Shown in pieces: positions 44,420-53,271 of a stretch of DNA of 64,000 nucleotides. The stretch is from Streptomyces sp. NBC_01445 (GTDB taxonomy: Bacteria; Actinomycetota; Actinomycetes; Streptomycetales; Streptomycetaceae). Below the pieces are notes generated by a model that was given only the letters and a program-made list of their open reading frames with translations, made no database searches and was not told the DNA's origin. Numbering within the stretch: position 1 is the stretch's first letter; every line of letters starts with the position of its first letter. The stretch lies in contig NZ_CP109485.1 of NCBI RefSeq assembly GCF_035918235.1, forward strand, positions 6,063,501-6,127,500, in the 5' to 3' direction. Made by a program: the position numbers and the translations under genes.

Positions 44420-45430
44420 TTGGCCGGCCGATACGCCCCCCGTCCCACGCGCACCACGGTGCGCGGCGGCGAGGCCGTCGTGCCCAAGGCCGTCCTGCCG
44501 CGCCCGGCGACCGCGGCGCAGACCCGCCGCTGGACGCCCAAGGGCGCGTTCGACCTGGGCCTGACCCTGGGACCGCTGCGCCGGGGGCCCGCCGACCCCG
44601 CCTTCCGCGTCACACCGGACGGCTCTGTCTGGCGGGCCACCCGCACGCCCGAGGGCCCCGGCACGCTGCGCGTGGCTCTGCGCGGCACAGTCGCCGAAGC
44701 GGAGGCATGGGGCCCGGGCGCAACCTGGCTGCTTGCCCAACTCCCGCAACTTCTCGGTGAGTCGGACGAGCCCGAGGCGTTCGAGCCGCGCCACCGGCTG
44801 GTCGCCCACGCCCACCACTACCGGCCTGGTCTGCGCCTGCTGCGTACGGGTCTGGTCATGGAATCGCTGATCCCGTCGATCCTGGAACAGAAGATCACGA
44901 CGGAGGAGGCGTACCGCGCCTGGCGGATCCTGCTGCGCACGTACGGCACCCCGGCACCCGGCCCCACCGCCGGGCTCGGCCTCCACGTCATGCCGGAACC
45001 CCGTACCTGGTCGCTCATCCCGTCCTGGGAGTGGCACCGCGCGGGCGTGGACAACAAGCGGGCCTCGACCATCCTGCGCGCCGTGAAGGTGGCCCGCCGC
45101 ATGGAGGAGGCCGCGGCGATGACCCCGGCCGACGCCCGCGCCCGCCTCGAACTGATCCCCGGCATCGGCCCCTGGACCTCCGCCGAGACGGTCCAGCGCA
45201 GCAACGGCGCCGCCGACGCCGTGACGACCGGCGACGTCCATCTGCCGGGCATCGTCGGCTACGCGCTCGCCGGCAACCGCGACGCGGACGACGCGGAGAT
45301 GCTGCGGCTCCTCGCCCCGTACGAGGAGCAGGGCCAGCGCCACCGCGCGGCCCGCCTCATCCTCCTCAGTGGCCGCACACCCCCGCGCAGACAGCCGAAG
45401 ATGCGCCGCACGAACATCGCCGACTGGTAG
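44420..45430 (+). CDS. HhH-GPD DNA glycosylase (3-methyladenine glycosylase type)
   Basis: A 336-residue base-excision repair glycosylase. The helix-hairpin-helix and catalytic region is LELIPGIGPWTSAETVQR followed by TTGDVHLPGIVGYAL, in which the Asp is the likely catalytic residue. The upstream helical domain includes MESLIPSILEQKITTEEAY. It lacks the Cys cluster of endonuclease III, which fits an AlkA-like alkylpurine glycosylase. The TTG start at 44420 has GAGGA six bases upstream. It is convergent with fbiB. Confidence 0.85.
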   Translation: MAGRYAPRPTRTTVRGGEAVVPKAVLPRPATAAQTRRWTPKGAFDLGLTLGPLRRGPADPAFRVTPDGSVWRATRTPEGPGTLRVALRGTVAEAEAWGPGATWLLAQLPQLLGESDEPEAFEPRHRLVAHAHHYRPGLRLLRTGLVMESLIPSILEQKITTEEAYRAWRILLRTYGTPAPGPTAGLGLHVMPEPRTWSLIPSWEWHRAGVDNKRASTILRAVKVARRMEEAAAMTPADARARLELIPGIGPWTSAETVQRSNGAADAVTTGDVHLPGIVGYALAGNRDADDAEMLRLLAPYEEQGQRHRAARLILLSGRTPPRRQPKMRRTNIADW

Positions 45431-45449
45431 GTCCTCCAGGGCCTGTCTT

Positions 45450-45504
45450 CTTCACCTTCCCGCCTGCCCCGCGCCCCCTCCGTGCGGACGACGGGAATGT
45501 GAAG
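45450..45504. terminator. Possible terminator between the glycosylase and fbiB
   Basis: CTTCACCTTCCCG (45450-45462) pairs with CGGGAATGTGAAG (45492-45504) with one mismatch, around a 29-base loop, between two convergent genes. Confidence 0.45.
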
Positions 45505-45511
45505 GAGGGCT

Positions 45512-46819
45512 CTAGCGCACGACCACGAAGTCACCGGCGTCGCGCGCCGGGCGCTCCGCAGGTGCGACGGCCGCGTGCCCCACGGCCACGGCGCCCATCG
45601 GGTCCCACTCCTGCGGAAGGCCGAGCACCTCGCGTACGACATCGCGGCAGAACATCGTCGACGACACCCACGCGGAGCCGAGCCGCTCACCGGCGAGCGC
45701 GACCAGGAAGTTCTGCACGCCCGCGCCGGCCGCGACCACGAACATCTCCCGCTCGGCGGCGTCCCGGCGCGCGTGCCCGTACGTGTGCGACCCGTCCATC
45801 ACCATGCACGGCACGACCAGATACGGCGCCTGGCGCAGCACGTCACCGCGGCGCACGCGCTTGGCGACGGACTCCTCGCTCTTGCCGTCGCGCCGCAGAT
45901 CCTCGATCCACGCGTCCCGCATCGCGTCGAGCAGCCGTACGCGCGACTCCTCGGACTCCAGGAGCACGAACCGCCACGGCGTCGTGTGGTGCGGGGCGGG
46001 CGCCGTCACGGCCGCGGCGACCGCGCGCCGCACGGCTCCCGGGTCGACCGGCTCGTCCGTGAAGGCCCGCACCGTACGCCGCTGGGTCACGGCCTCCCGT
46101 ACGGCCTCGGACGTGCCGAGCCGGAACATGTCGTCCCGCGCTACGCGCACCAGCTCGCGCGCGCCGGTGCCCTCGCCCACCACGTGCGCGAGCCCGCGCA
46201 CGACGGCGACGGGCAGCCCGGCCGCCTTGCCCTTGACCAGGTCCCCGGCGGCGGCCAGCTCGTCCGCCGTGGCGACGACCGTGGCGCTGAGGGGATTGCC
46301 GTACGCGTCCGTGCCGCCGCGCAGGTCGTCGAGGACGTGCACGCCCGCGGCGCCGATGGCGACATCGGTCAGGCCGTTGCGCCAGGGGCGGCCGAAGGTG
46401 TCCGTCACGACGACCCCGACGTCCACGCCGAGTGTGTCCCGCAGCCCGTCCCGGATCGCCGCGGCCGACGCGTCGGGGTCCTGGGGCAGCAGCAGCACCG
46501 TGCCCGCGGGCGTGTTCGACGCGTCGACGCCGGCCGCGGCCATGACCAGGCCCAGCTTGTTCTCGACGATGCGCAGGGGGCCGCGGCGCGCGACGACCCG
46601 TACGGTCTCGGCGTCTATGGCCGCCTCGCGGTCGGTGGCCTCGACGATCCGGCCCTCGGCCTTGCTGACGATCTTCGAGGTGACCAGTAGTACGTCCCCG
46701 TCGACGAGGCCGGGCTCGGCGGTGGCGATCAGCTTGGCGAGGTCGTCGCCCTCGCGGACCTCGGGGATGCCGGGGAGCGCCCAGGCACGGAAGGAGGGAG
46801 CGGAGGGAGTGTCACTCAC
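45512..46819 (-). CDS. fbiB: Bifunctional F420-0:gamma-glutamyl ligase / FMN-dependent dehydro-F420 reductase (FbiB)
   Basis: A 435-residue fusion protein for coenzyme F420 maturation. Residues ~1-240 are CofE-like and add gamma-linked glutamates to F420-0 using [38 protein letters not shown]. Residues ~245-435 are a nitroreductase-like FMN domain ([40 protein letters not shown]) that in actinobacteria reduces dehydro-F420-0. The GTG start at 46819 overlaps the fbiA stop by four bases. The two-domain fusion is typical of actinobacteria. Confidence 0.95.
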   Translation of the reverse strand: MSDTPSAPSFRAWALPGIPEVREGDDLAKLIATAEPGLVDGDVLLVTSKIVSKAEGRIVEATDREAAIDAETVRVVARRGPLRIVENKLGLVMAAAGVDASNTPAGTVLLLPQDPDASAAAIRDGLRDTLGVDVGVVVTDTFGRPWRNGLTDVAIGAAGVHVLDDLRGGTDAYGNPLSATVVATADELAAAGDLVKGKAAGLPVAVVRGLAHVVGEGTGARELVRVARDDMFRLGTSEAVREAVTQRRTVRAFTDEPVDPGAVRRAVAAAVTAPAPHHTTPWRFVLLESEESRVRLLDAMRDAWIEDLRRDGKSEESVAKRVRRGDVLRQAPYLVVPCMVMDGSHTYGHARRDAAEREMFVVAAGAGVQNFLVALAGERLGSAWVSSTMFCRDVVREVLGLPQEWDPMGAVAVGHAAVAPAERPARDAGDFVVVR

Positions 46820-47775
46820 GCGCGGACCTCCTCCGCGAGCGTGAGCGCCTCACGCGCCATCTGCGTCGTCGCGTCCAGGTCGGACATCATCAGCGGCACC
46901 GCGCGGCAGCGGATGCCCGCCGACTCGACGCGCTCCACCGTGCCGGCGTCCACCGTGTCGACGAGCCATCCGTCGAGCAGCCCCGACCCGTAGTGCTCGG
47001 CGACCGCGGCGGCCGTCGAGTCGACACCCACGGCGGCGAGGACCTTGTCGGCCATGCCGCGCACGGGCGCGTCCCCGACGATGGGCGACAGGCCGACAAC
47101 GGGCACACCGGCTTCGGCGATGGCCTCGCGGATGCCCGGCACGGCGAGGATGGTCCCGACGCTGACGACGGGGTTGGACGGCGGGAAGAGGATGACGTCC
47201 GCCTCGGCGATGGCCTCCAGGACACCCGGCGCGGGCTTGGCCTGCTCGGCGCCGACGGGCACCACGGCGTGCGCGTCCACAGAGGCCCGCAGCTTCACCC
47301 AGTACTCCTGGAAGTGCACGGCCCTGCGCTCCCCGTCGAGGGTCACCGCCACATGCGTCTCGACGCGGTCGTCGGACATCGGGATGAGCCGCACGCCGGG
47401 CTTCCAGCGCTCGCACAGCGCCTCGGTGACCGCGCTGAGCGGATAGCCGGCGCCCAGCATCTGCGTACGGACGATGTGGGTCGCGAAGTCCCGGTCGCCG
47501 AGACCGAACCACTCGGGCCCCACCCCGTAGGCGGCCAGCTCCTCCTTGACCAGATACGTCTCGTCCGTACGTCCCCAGCCCTGCTCCTCGTTGATGCCAC
47601 CGCCGAGCGTGTACATCACCGTGTCGAGGTCCGGACAGACCTTCAGGCCGAAGAGATGGATGTCGTCCCCGGTGTTGCCGATGACCGTGATGACCGCGTC
47701 GTCCGGCGCCGCCTGCTTGAGACCGCGAAGGAACCGGGCACCACCGATGCCGCCTGCCAGAACCACAATGCGCAT
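46816..47775 (-). CDS. fbiA: 2-phospho-L-lactate transferase / FbiA (CofD)
   Basis: A 319-residue CofD-family enzyme that joins the activated phospho-three-carbon moiety to the deazaflavin Fo, giving dehydro-F420-0 or F420-0. Motifs are [16 protein letters not shown] at the N-terminus, [19 protein letters not shown], and [11 protein letters not shown] near residue 200. It is translationally coupled to fbiB. The ATG is at 47775. Fo synthase is not in this window. Confidence 0.96.
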   Translation of the reverse strand: MRIVVLAGGIGGARFLRGLKQAAPDDAVITVIGNTGDDIHLFGLKVCPDLDTVMYTLGGGINEEQGWGRTDETYLVKEELAAYGVGPEWFGLGDRDFATHIVRTQMLGAGYPLSAVTEALCERWKPGVRLIPMSDDRVETHVAVTLDGERRAVHFQEYWVKLRASVDAHAVVPVGAEQAKPAPGVLEAIAEADVILFPPSNPVVSVGTILAVPGIREAIAEAGVPVVGLSPIVGDAPVRGMADKVLAAVGVDSTAAAVAEHYGSGLLDGWLVDTVDAGTVERVESAGIRCRAVPLMMSDLDATTQMAREALTLAEEVRA

Positions 47776-47808
47776 GTGCCCAGCATCGCAGGCGGGTACG
47801 ACACTTCG

Positions 47809-48312
47809 TCAGGCGGTCACGGCATCCTGCATGGCGTCGCTGACGCAGCGGGGGGCGTGCATGGGCATCTCGGTGAGCCCGGGGTAGTACACATGGAGGC
47901 TGACTGCGGGCTCCAGCGCGTCGTTGACGACCTCGTGGACGTATCCGGGAGCGAAGACGCGCTGTGCGCCGGGCGCGAGGGTGCGGGCGCCGCGCTCCGA
48001 ACGCTCCGTCAGCTCACCCTGGAGGACGGTCAGTATGCCGGAGGAGCGGCCGTGGTCGTGCAGTCCGCTGCCCTGCCCGGGCACCCAGGACAGCAGCCAG
48101 ACCTCGTAGCCGGGGCCGGTCTGGAGCCGGTGGTACCAGCGGCTGGTGGCGTCGTACTCGACGAGGTGTTCCCACCGGCCGCGGTCGGCGGCGATGGTGC
48201 GGGCCAGGCCGGCGAACTCGGCGACGGTGGCCGGGTGCTCGCGCGCGGGCTGGAGCAGGTGGGGTACTTCGAGGATGTCGCCGGCGATCTGCAGGTCGCT
48301 GTCACTGTTCAT
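47809..48312 (-). CDS. Cysteine dioxygenase family protein
   Basis: A 167-residue cupin protein. The non-haem iron ligands are in [10 protein letters not shown] and the later VHEVVNDA; the intervening strand reads [11 protein letters not shown]. Bacterial cysteine dioxygenase oxidises L-cysteine to cysteine sulphinate, lowering toxic cysteine. The ATG at 48312 follows GAGGAG by 11 bases. That GAGGAG is complementary to CTCCTCG about 105 bases upstream, and a short leader ORF with a run of Cys codons lies further upstream, so expression is likely cysteine-controlled. Related thiol dioxygenases cannot be excluded, but the leader favours cysteine. Confidence 0.9.
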   Translation of the reverse strand: MNSDSDLQIAGDILEVPHLLQPAREHPATVAEFAGLARTIAADRGRWEHLVEYDATSRWYHRLQTGPGYEVWLLSWVPGQGSGLHDHGRSSGILTVLQGELTERSERGARTLAPGAQRVFAPGYVHEVVNDALEPAVSLHVYYPGLTEMPMHAPRCVSDAMQDAVTA

Positions 48313-48323
48313 GGGTACGGGGG

Positions 48324-48437
48324 CTCCTCGGCGGAGTGCGGAGTGCGGGGTGCGGTGTGCGGTGTGCTGGGGGTGTCGCTGGACGGCGCCCGGCACGGAT
48401 GAACTGCCGGGGGAGTGGAGCGCGGTGGAGCGAGGAG
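48324..48437 (-). promoter_or_regulatory. Predicted Shine-Dalgarno / anti-Shine-Dalgarno pairing in the CDO leader
   Basis: Read on the minus strand, CTCCTCG (48437-48431) is perfectly complementary to CGAGGAG (48330-48324), the ribosome-binding site of cysteine dioxygenase. The anti-SD is flanked by two direct copies of CCACCGCGCTCC (48457-48446 and 48428-48417). Pairing would hide the start region. Translation of the upstream Cys-codon ORF could shift this fold. Confidence 0.45.
48333..48367. repeat. Five tandem 7-bp units in the CDO leader
   Basis: GGAGTGC, GGAGTGC, GGGGTGC, GGTGTGC, GGTGTGC run head to tail on the plus strand, immediately 5' of the cysteine dioxygenase ribosome-binding site on the minus strand. 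Confidence 0.8.
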
Positions 48438-48459
48438 ATTCAGCCGGAGCGCGGTGGGC

Positions 48460-48549
48460 TCAACAGCTGGGACAGCAACAGCAACAGCGCGCGTGGGCAG
48501 CACCGAGGGACCCGGGTCGGGTCACGGAAAGCGCCAAGTTCGCGAGCAT
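48460..48549 (-). CDS. Cysteine-rich leader peptide (29 codons) upstream of cysteine dioxygenase
   Basis: A short ORF reads MLANLALSVT, then RPGSLGAAHA, then RCCCCCPSC, with five consecutive and one further Cys codon (TGT/TGC) just before the stop. Such a run is very unlikely by chance beside a cysteine-metabolising gene and matches the cysteine-responsive upstream ORFs of actinobacteria. TTGACA (48585-48580) lies 17 bases from TGTCCT (48562-48557), which would place the transcript start at the A of the ATG, so it is probably leaderless. No ribosome-binding site is correctly spaced. The dioxygenase starts 147 bases downstream. Confidence 0.8.
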   Translation of the reverse strand: MLANLALSVTRPGSLGAAHARCCCCCPSC

Positions 48550-48556
48550 GCCCACC

Positions 48557-48585
48557 AGGACACCGGTTCATTCCTCCTCTGTCAA
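48557..48585 (-). promoter_or_regulatory. Promoter for the Cys leader ORF and cysteine dioxygenase
   Basis: A consensus TTGACA (48585-48580), a 17-base spacer and TGTCCT (48562-48557) are followed seven bases later by the ATG of the Cys-rich leader ORF. The -10 is weak; the geometry predicts a leaderless mRNA. Confidence 0.6.
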
Positions 48586-49037
48586 CTAGGTGTCCGGATT
48601 GTGGGATATGTTTCACCTCATCCGGTTGTCGTGCCAGGCGAAAGGTTTGTTCAGCTTCCGGCCGGGACACATGGCGCATCAACCGGGCGCACAAACGCCG
48701 TCGCGCTCCCGTGATCCGAATGTGATCCGGAACGCTCCGGCGCCGCTCCCGGAACGGGATCAACGCTCCAGGCGTCCTCCCTTGCAGAGGCCCGCGCGAG
48801 GTCTGCCGGAGCTCTCGGGGGAGCGACGACCGGGATGGGCCTCTGGCAAGTGTCAAGGTATATGCCGATTTGAACACTTTCCGCATACCCTTGGTTCCGC
48901 AGAGTGAATAAGGGACCCAATAGCAGATCTCGGCTTGACTGGCCCGGATCGGCACACTTGTAATTTCACTCGTGTCGTTCAGCCGAAAACGGTAGCGGCA
49001 GCATCACGGGGACGCACAGACGGACGAGGGGCGCACT
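48586..49037. other. Divergent region upstream of whiB
   Basis: About 450 bases between the cysteine dioxygenase promoter and whiB. It has an A/T-rich stretch at 48855-48925 and a promoter candidate at 48935-48964. I see no supported open frame; a minus-strand frame across 48440-48955 lacks a ribosome-binding site and conflicts with the Cys leader. Confidence 0.5.
48935..48964 (+). promoter_or_regulatory. Candidate whiB promoter
   Basis: TTGACT (48935-48940) and TGTAAT (48959-48964) are separated by 18 bases, giving a start near 48971 and a ~67-base leader. TTCACTCGTGTCG just downstream (48964-48976) contains two halves resembling a BldD box but with a shorter centre than the consensus, so BldD control is only a possibility. 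Confidence 0.5.
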
Positions 49038-49301
49038 ATGACCGAGTCGTTTCAGCAACTGCTGGTCGAGGACGCGGAAGAGGAACTCGGCTGGCAGGAG
49101 CGCGCGCTGTGCGCCCAGACCGACCCCGAGTCGTTCTTCCCGGAGAAGGGCGGCTCCACCCGGGAGGCCAAGAAGGTCTGCCTCGCCTGCGAGGTCAGGT
49201 CCGAGTGCCTCGAGTACGCACTGGCCAACGACGAGCGGTTCGGCATCTGGGGCGGCCTCTCCGAGCGGGAGCGGCGCCGCCTGAAGAAGGCCGCTGTCTG
49301 A
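49038..49301 (+). CDS. whiB: WhiB transcriptional regulator
   Basis: An 87-residue iron-sulphur Wbl protein, the sporulation regulator WhiB. Four cysteines at residues 25, 48, 51 and 57 (C-X22-C-X2-C-X5-C) bind the [4Fe-4S] cluster. The beta-turn GIWGG and the basic C-terminus SERERRRLKKAAV contact sigma-HrdB and DNA. WhiB works with WhiA in sporulation septation. The sequence matches WhiB itself rather than other Wbl proteins as far as I recall. The stop codon closes the first unit of a three-unit 12-bp tandem repeat. Confidence 0.95.
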   Translation: MTESFQQLLVEDAEEELGWQERALCAQTDPESFFPEKGGSTREAKKVCLACEVRSECLEYALANDERFGIWGGLSERERRRLKKAAV

Positions 49302-49325
49302 GCCGCTGTCAGAGCAGCTGTCTGA
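49290..49325 (+). repeat. Three tandem 12-bp units at the whiB stop codon
   Basis: GCCGCTGTCTGA (49290-49301, including the stop), GCCGCTGTCAGA (49302-49313) and GCAGCTGTCTGA (49314-49325). The third unit carries a second in-frame TGA, a natural backup stop. Confidence 0.9.
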
Positions 49326-49434
49326 AACGACGAGAACGACAGGCCTCGGCAAGGACCGCAGCAGGATCCACTGAGCACCGCCCCAAGGACCGCAATAAGG
49401 ACGCCGTCCGAAGACTCTTTTCCGCGTAGCGATC

Positions 49435-49470
49435 GGCCCGTCGCCCTGGGTTGTCCACAGGGGGCGGGCC
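49435..49470 (+). terminator. Probable terminator after whiB
   Basis: GGCCCG (49435-49440) and CCCTG (49444-49448) pair with CAGGG (49458-49462) and CGGGCC (49465-49470) in one imperfect hairpin, 134 bases after the whiB stop. Confidence 0.5.
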
Positions 49471-49575
49471 GCCGTTGTTGTCAGCCGTTAGTGTGGGGCC
49501 CCGTCCGAGACGACCCAGCGCCCCCGCAGGGCACGGGCGTCCACCGCAGTCCAACGAACCGGGGCCCGTACCTCG

Positions 49576-52500
49576 ATGTCCGTGCACAGCCATTCGGCAG
49601 GCCAATTCGACACTGCCGCAGCCGCGTTCAACCCGGGGCACGCCGCAGGTCCAGACCCGACCCGGCCACCCGAGTTCCCCAGACATGTCGTCACCGCCGT
49701 GCTCGTCTCCCACGACGGAGCGCGCTGGCTGCCCGACGTCCTGTCAGGGTTGCTCGGCCAGGAGCGCCCCGTACAGAACGCCGTAGCCGCCGACACCGGC
49801 AGCGCGGACGCCTCCGCCACGCTGATCGCCGACGCGATCGGTGACGAGCGCGTTCTCCACCTGGCGCGGCGCACCGGCTTCGGCCAGGCCGTCGACGAAG
49901 CGGCGCGTACCGCGGGAGTGCTGACTCCCGAGGAGCTGCCGTACCTCAAGCGCCCCAGCGGCTGGGACCCCGTCAGCCGCACCTGGCGCGACGACGCCTA
50001 CGACATGCCGGAGCTCCCGCACGGCGAGCCCGAGCAGTGGCTGTGGCTCCTGCACGACGACTGCGCGCCCGAGCCCGACGCGCTCGCCGAACTCCTGCGC
50101 GTCGTCGAGAACGAGCGCGAGATCGGCAACGAGGTCGCCGTCGTCGGACCCAAGCTCCTCGGCTGGTACGACCGCAGGCAGCTCCTCGAGGTCGGCGTCT
50201 CCATCGCCAACTCGGGGCGCCGTTGGACCGGCCTCGACCGCCGCGAGCAGGACCAGGGGCAGCACGACCACGTGCGGCCCGTCCTGTCCGTGTCCACCGC
50301 GGGCATGCTGATCCGGCGCGATGTCTTCGAGCAGCTCGGCGGGTTCGACCGCAGGCTGCCCCTGATGCGCGACGACGTCGACCTGTGCTGGCGCGCGCAG
50401 GCCGCCGGCCACCGCGTCGTCATCGCCCCCGACGCCGTCGTCCGGCACGCCGAGGCCTCCTCGCGCGAGCGCCGCACCGTCGACTGCGTGGGCCGCACGG
50501 CGACGTCACCGCACAAGGTCGACAAGGCCGGCGCCGTCTACACCCTGCTCGTCAACGCCAGTACGGCCGTGCTGCCCTGGGTGCTCCTGCGCCTCGTCAT
50601 CGGCACGCTGGCGCGCACGCTCGCGTACCTCGTCGGCAAGGTTCCCGGCCAGGCGCTCGACGAGATCACCGGACTCCTCGGCACCCTGCTGCGGCCCGAG
50701 CGGATCCTCGCGGCCCGCCGCAGGCGCGGCAGGGGAGTGGTCGACGCCAAGGAGCTGCGGCCGCTCTTCCCGCCGCCGGGCGCCACGGTCCGGCTCACCG
50801 TCGAGCAGGTCGCGGGCAGCGTCTTCGGCGCGTCCGACCCCGAGATCAACGCCGCGGGACGGCACGGCAGCGCCGTCGAGTCCGGCCCCGGCGGCGACGA
50901 CGCGGACTTCCTGGAGATCGAGCAGTTCGCCCGCCTCAAGCGCATCGCCCGCAAGCCGGGACCGGTGCTCTTCGTAGTGCTGCTGTTCGTCTCGCTCATC
51001 GCCTGCCGCGCGCTGCTCGGCGGCGGGGCGCTCGCGGGCGGCGCGCTGCTGCCCGCCCCGGGTGACGCGTCCGCCCTGTGGTCGCGCTATCTCGACGGCT
51101 GGCACCCGGCCGGCACGGGCGGCACGCAGTCCGCGCCGCCGTACCTGGCGGTCGTCGCCGCGTTCTCCACGCTCCTGTTCGGCTCGACCGGACTCGCCGT
51201 CACCGTGCTCCTCGTCTGCTCGGTGCCGCTCGCCGGCTTCACCGCCTACTTCGCCTCACGCCCCCTGGTCACCTCGCGCCTGCTGCGGGCGTGGGCCTCG
51301 GTCGCCTACGCCTTCCTGCCCGCCGCCACCGGCGCGCTCGCCGGCGGCCGGATCGGCACCGCGGTCCTCGCGATCCTGCTGCCGCTCATCGCGCGCGCGG
51401 GGTTGTCCGCCAGCGGCTTGATGAACCACGCGGGGGCGCGCGGCAGCTGGCGCGCAACCTGGGCGTACGCCCTCCTGCTGACTGTCACGACGGCCTTCAC
51501 GCCCATCGTGTGGCCGATCGCGCTCGTCCTCGGCATCGCGCTCCTCGCGGTCCGCCGCGGCGACATCACCGCGTACGGGCTCCGCTTCCTGGCCGCGCTC
51601 GGCACCCCGCTCCTGATGCTCGCGCCGTGGTCCCTGACGCTGCTGCCGTTCGGCTTCTTCAAGGAGGCCGGCCTCCCGTACGGCAAGGGGTCGGCGTCCG
51701 CGCTCGGACTGCTCGGCGCCTCGCCCGGCGGCTCCGGCACCCTCGGTGGACTGCTGCTCATCGGCATCGTCCTCGCCGGGCTCGCCGCGCTCCTGCGCAC
51801 CGAGCGCCGCCCCGCGGTCCTCACCGCCTGGGCGATCGCCCTGGTGGCCCTGGTCTTCGCGGCCCTGTCGAACAGCTCGGCCTGGGCCGGACCCGCGACC
51901 CTCGTCTACGGCATCGCCCTCCTCGCCGCCGCCGTGCTCGGCGCCGAGGGGGCACGCTCGCGCGTGGCCGAGCAGAGCTTCGGCTGGCGGCAGCCGGTGG
52001 CGGCCCTCATCGCGTTCGCCGCGGTGGCCGGACCGCTGCTCGCCGCGGCGGGCTGGATGATCCGCGGGGCCGACGGCCCCCTGGAGCGCCGCGACCCCAC
52101 CCAGGTGCCCGCGTTCGTCGCCGAGGAGAGCGACACCCAGGACCAGGCCCGCACCCTCGTCATGGACAGCGACTCGGCCGCCAGGGTGTCGTACACGCTG
52201 GTCCGCGGCGCCGGCGCGCGCCTCGGTGACGGCGAACTGACCGAGGCGGGCGGCAGCAACAAGAAGCTCGACAAGGTCGTCGCCAACCTCGTCGCCGGCT
52301 CCGGCGCCGACCAGGCCGACCAGCTCGGCGGCTTCGCCGTGCGCTACGTCCTCGTACGCGCGGGCGCGCCCCGGCAGATGACCCGCGTCCTCGACTCCAC
52401 GCCCGGCCTGTCCCGGCTCAGCCAGCAGGACGGCACCGCCCTGTGGCGCGTGGACCGGCAGGTCTCGCGCGCCGCGATCGTGTCCGGGTCCGACGAGCCG

Positions 52501-53271
52501 CAGCCCGTCGCCGCGGGCCCCGTGGAACTGCACACGAAGATCCCCGAGGGCAAGGCCGGCCGCGTCCTGCGCATCGCCGACACGGCCGACGAGGGCTGGA
52601 CGGCGACACTGGACGGCGCGCCCCTGACGAAGACGACCGTCGACGGCTGGGCGCAGGGCTTCGAACTGCCCGCCACGGGCGGCCGCCTGGATGTCACCTT
52701 CGACGCGCCGATCTCGCACGCGGCCTGGCTGTGGGCGCAGGGCGCGCTCGCTCTCGTCCTCGTGGTGCTGGCCCTGCCGGGCCGGCGCAGGGACGTGGAC
52801 GACGACCTTCCCGAGGAGCCCGTCGTGCCCGCGCAGGCCGTCGAGGGCGAGGGCCGCAGGGCCCGCCGCCTGCGCGCCCAGGCGGAGGCCGAACAGGCCG
52901 CGGCCGAGGGCACGGACGGCGCGGCACCGCCGGCCCCTTCGGAGGAGGAGCTCGCCGCGGCCGGTGTGCCGCAGCAGCCGTCGTACGGCGAGTGGGACTC
53001 CCCTGCGTACGCGCCCGCCGACTACGGCCAGTACGCCGAAGGCGACCAGCAGCAGTACCAGGGCGGCCCCTACCAGGGCACGTACGACCAGACCCAGCAG
53101 GCGGACCCCTATCAGGCCGACCCGTACCAGGCCGGCCCGTACGACCCGTACGCCTACGGGGGCACGTACGACGCCCAGCAGCAGTACGGGCAGCAGGCCT
53201 ACGACCCGTACGAGCAGCCGCAGCCGCCGCACGGCACCGACAGTGAGCGCCCCGACGGGAGCCAGCAGTGA
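49576..53271 (+). CDS. Large membrane glycosyltransferase (GT2 domain plus multi-helix membrane region)
   Basis: A 1231-residue protein. The GT2 domain (~35-320) has VTAVLVSHDGARWLPDVL, the metal-binding WLLHDDCAPEPDAL, and MRDDVDLCWRAQAAGH. Around 12 membrane helices span ~residues 330-850. An extracytoplasmic beta-rich part (~870-1050) ends with a last helix (~1055-1075). The cytoplasmic tail is Gln/Tyr/Pro-rich with DPYQA-type repeats. The layout suggests a polyprenol-sugar-using enzyme that builds or exports an envelope glycan. The next gene overlaps it by four bases. The ATG at 49576 has no clear ribosome-binding site. The sugar is unknown. Confidence 0.88.
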   Translation: MSVHSHSAGQFDTAAAAFNPGHAAGPDPTRPPEFPRHVVTAVLVSHDGARWLPDVLSGLLGQERPVQNAVAADTGSADASATLIADAIGDERVLHLARRTGFGQAVDEAARTAGVLTPEELPYLKRPSGWDPVSRTWRDDAYDMPELPHGEPEQWLWLLHDDCAPEPDALAELLRVVENEREIGNEVAVVGPKLLGWYDRRQLLEVGVSIANSGRRWTGLDRREQDQGQHDHVRPVLSVSTAGMLIRRDVFEQLGGFDRRLPLMRDDVDLCWRAQAAGHRVVIAPDAVVRHAEASSRERRTVDCVGRTATSPHKVDKAGAVYTLLVNASTAVLPWVLLRLVIGTLARTLAYLVGKVPGQALDEITGLLGTLLRPERILAARRRRGRGVVDAKELRPLFPPPGATVRLTVEQVAGSVFGASDPEINAAGRHGSAVESGPGGDDADFLEIEQFARLKRIARKPGPVLFVVLLFVSLIACRALLGGGALAGGALLPAPGDASALWSRYLDGWHPAGTGGTQSAPPYLAVVAAFSTLLFGSTGLAVTVLLVCSVPLAGFTAYFASRPLVTSRLLRAWASVAYAFLPAATGALAGGRIGTAVLAILLPLIARAGLSASGLMNHAGARGSWRATWAYALLLTVTTAFTPIVWPIALVLGIALLAVRRGDITAYGLRFLAALGTPLLMLAPWSLTLLPFGFFKEAGLPYGKGSASALGLLGASPGGSGTLGGLLLIGIVLAGLAALLRTERRPAVLTAWAIALVALVFAALSNSSAWAGPATLVYGIALLAAAVLGAEGARSRVAEQSFGWRQPVAALIAFAAVAGPLLAAAGWMIRGADGPLERRDPTQVPAFVAEESDTQDQARTLVMDSDSAARVSYTLVRGAGARLGDGELTEAGGSNKKLDKVVANLVAGSGADQADQLGGFAVRYVLVRAGAPRQMTRVLDSTPGLSRLSQQDGTALWRVDRQVSRAAIVSGSDEPQPVAAGPVELHTKIPEGKAGRVLRIADTADEGWTATLDGAPLTKTTVDGWAQGFELPATGGRLDVTFDAPISHAAWLWAQGALALVLVVLALPGRRRDVDDDLPEEPVVPAQAVEGEGRRARRLRAQAEAEQAAAEGTDGAAPPAPSEEELAAAGVPQQPSYGEWDSPAYAPADYGQYAEGDQQQYQGGPYQGTYDQTQQADPYQADPYQAGPYDPYAYGGTYDAQQQYGQQAYDPYEQPQPPHGTDSERPDGSQQ

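Noticed and set aside
48333..48367. CRISPR-like or iteron array
   Set aside because: Five 7-bp units without spacers form a simple tandem repeat, not a CRISPR or a replication origin.
48440..48955. 171-codon minus-strand frame across the cysteine dioxygenase upstream region
   Set aside because: No suitable start signal, and its Leu-rich end is the frame-shifted reading of the Cys-codon run; the 29-codon Cys ORF is better supported by promoter position and gene context.
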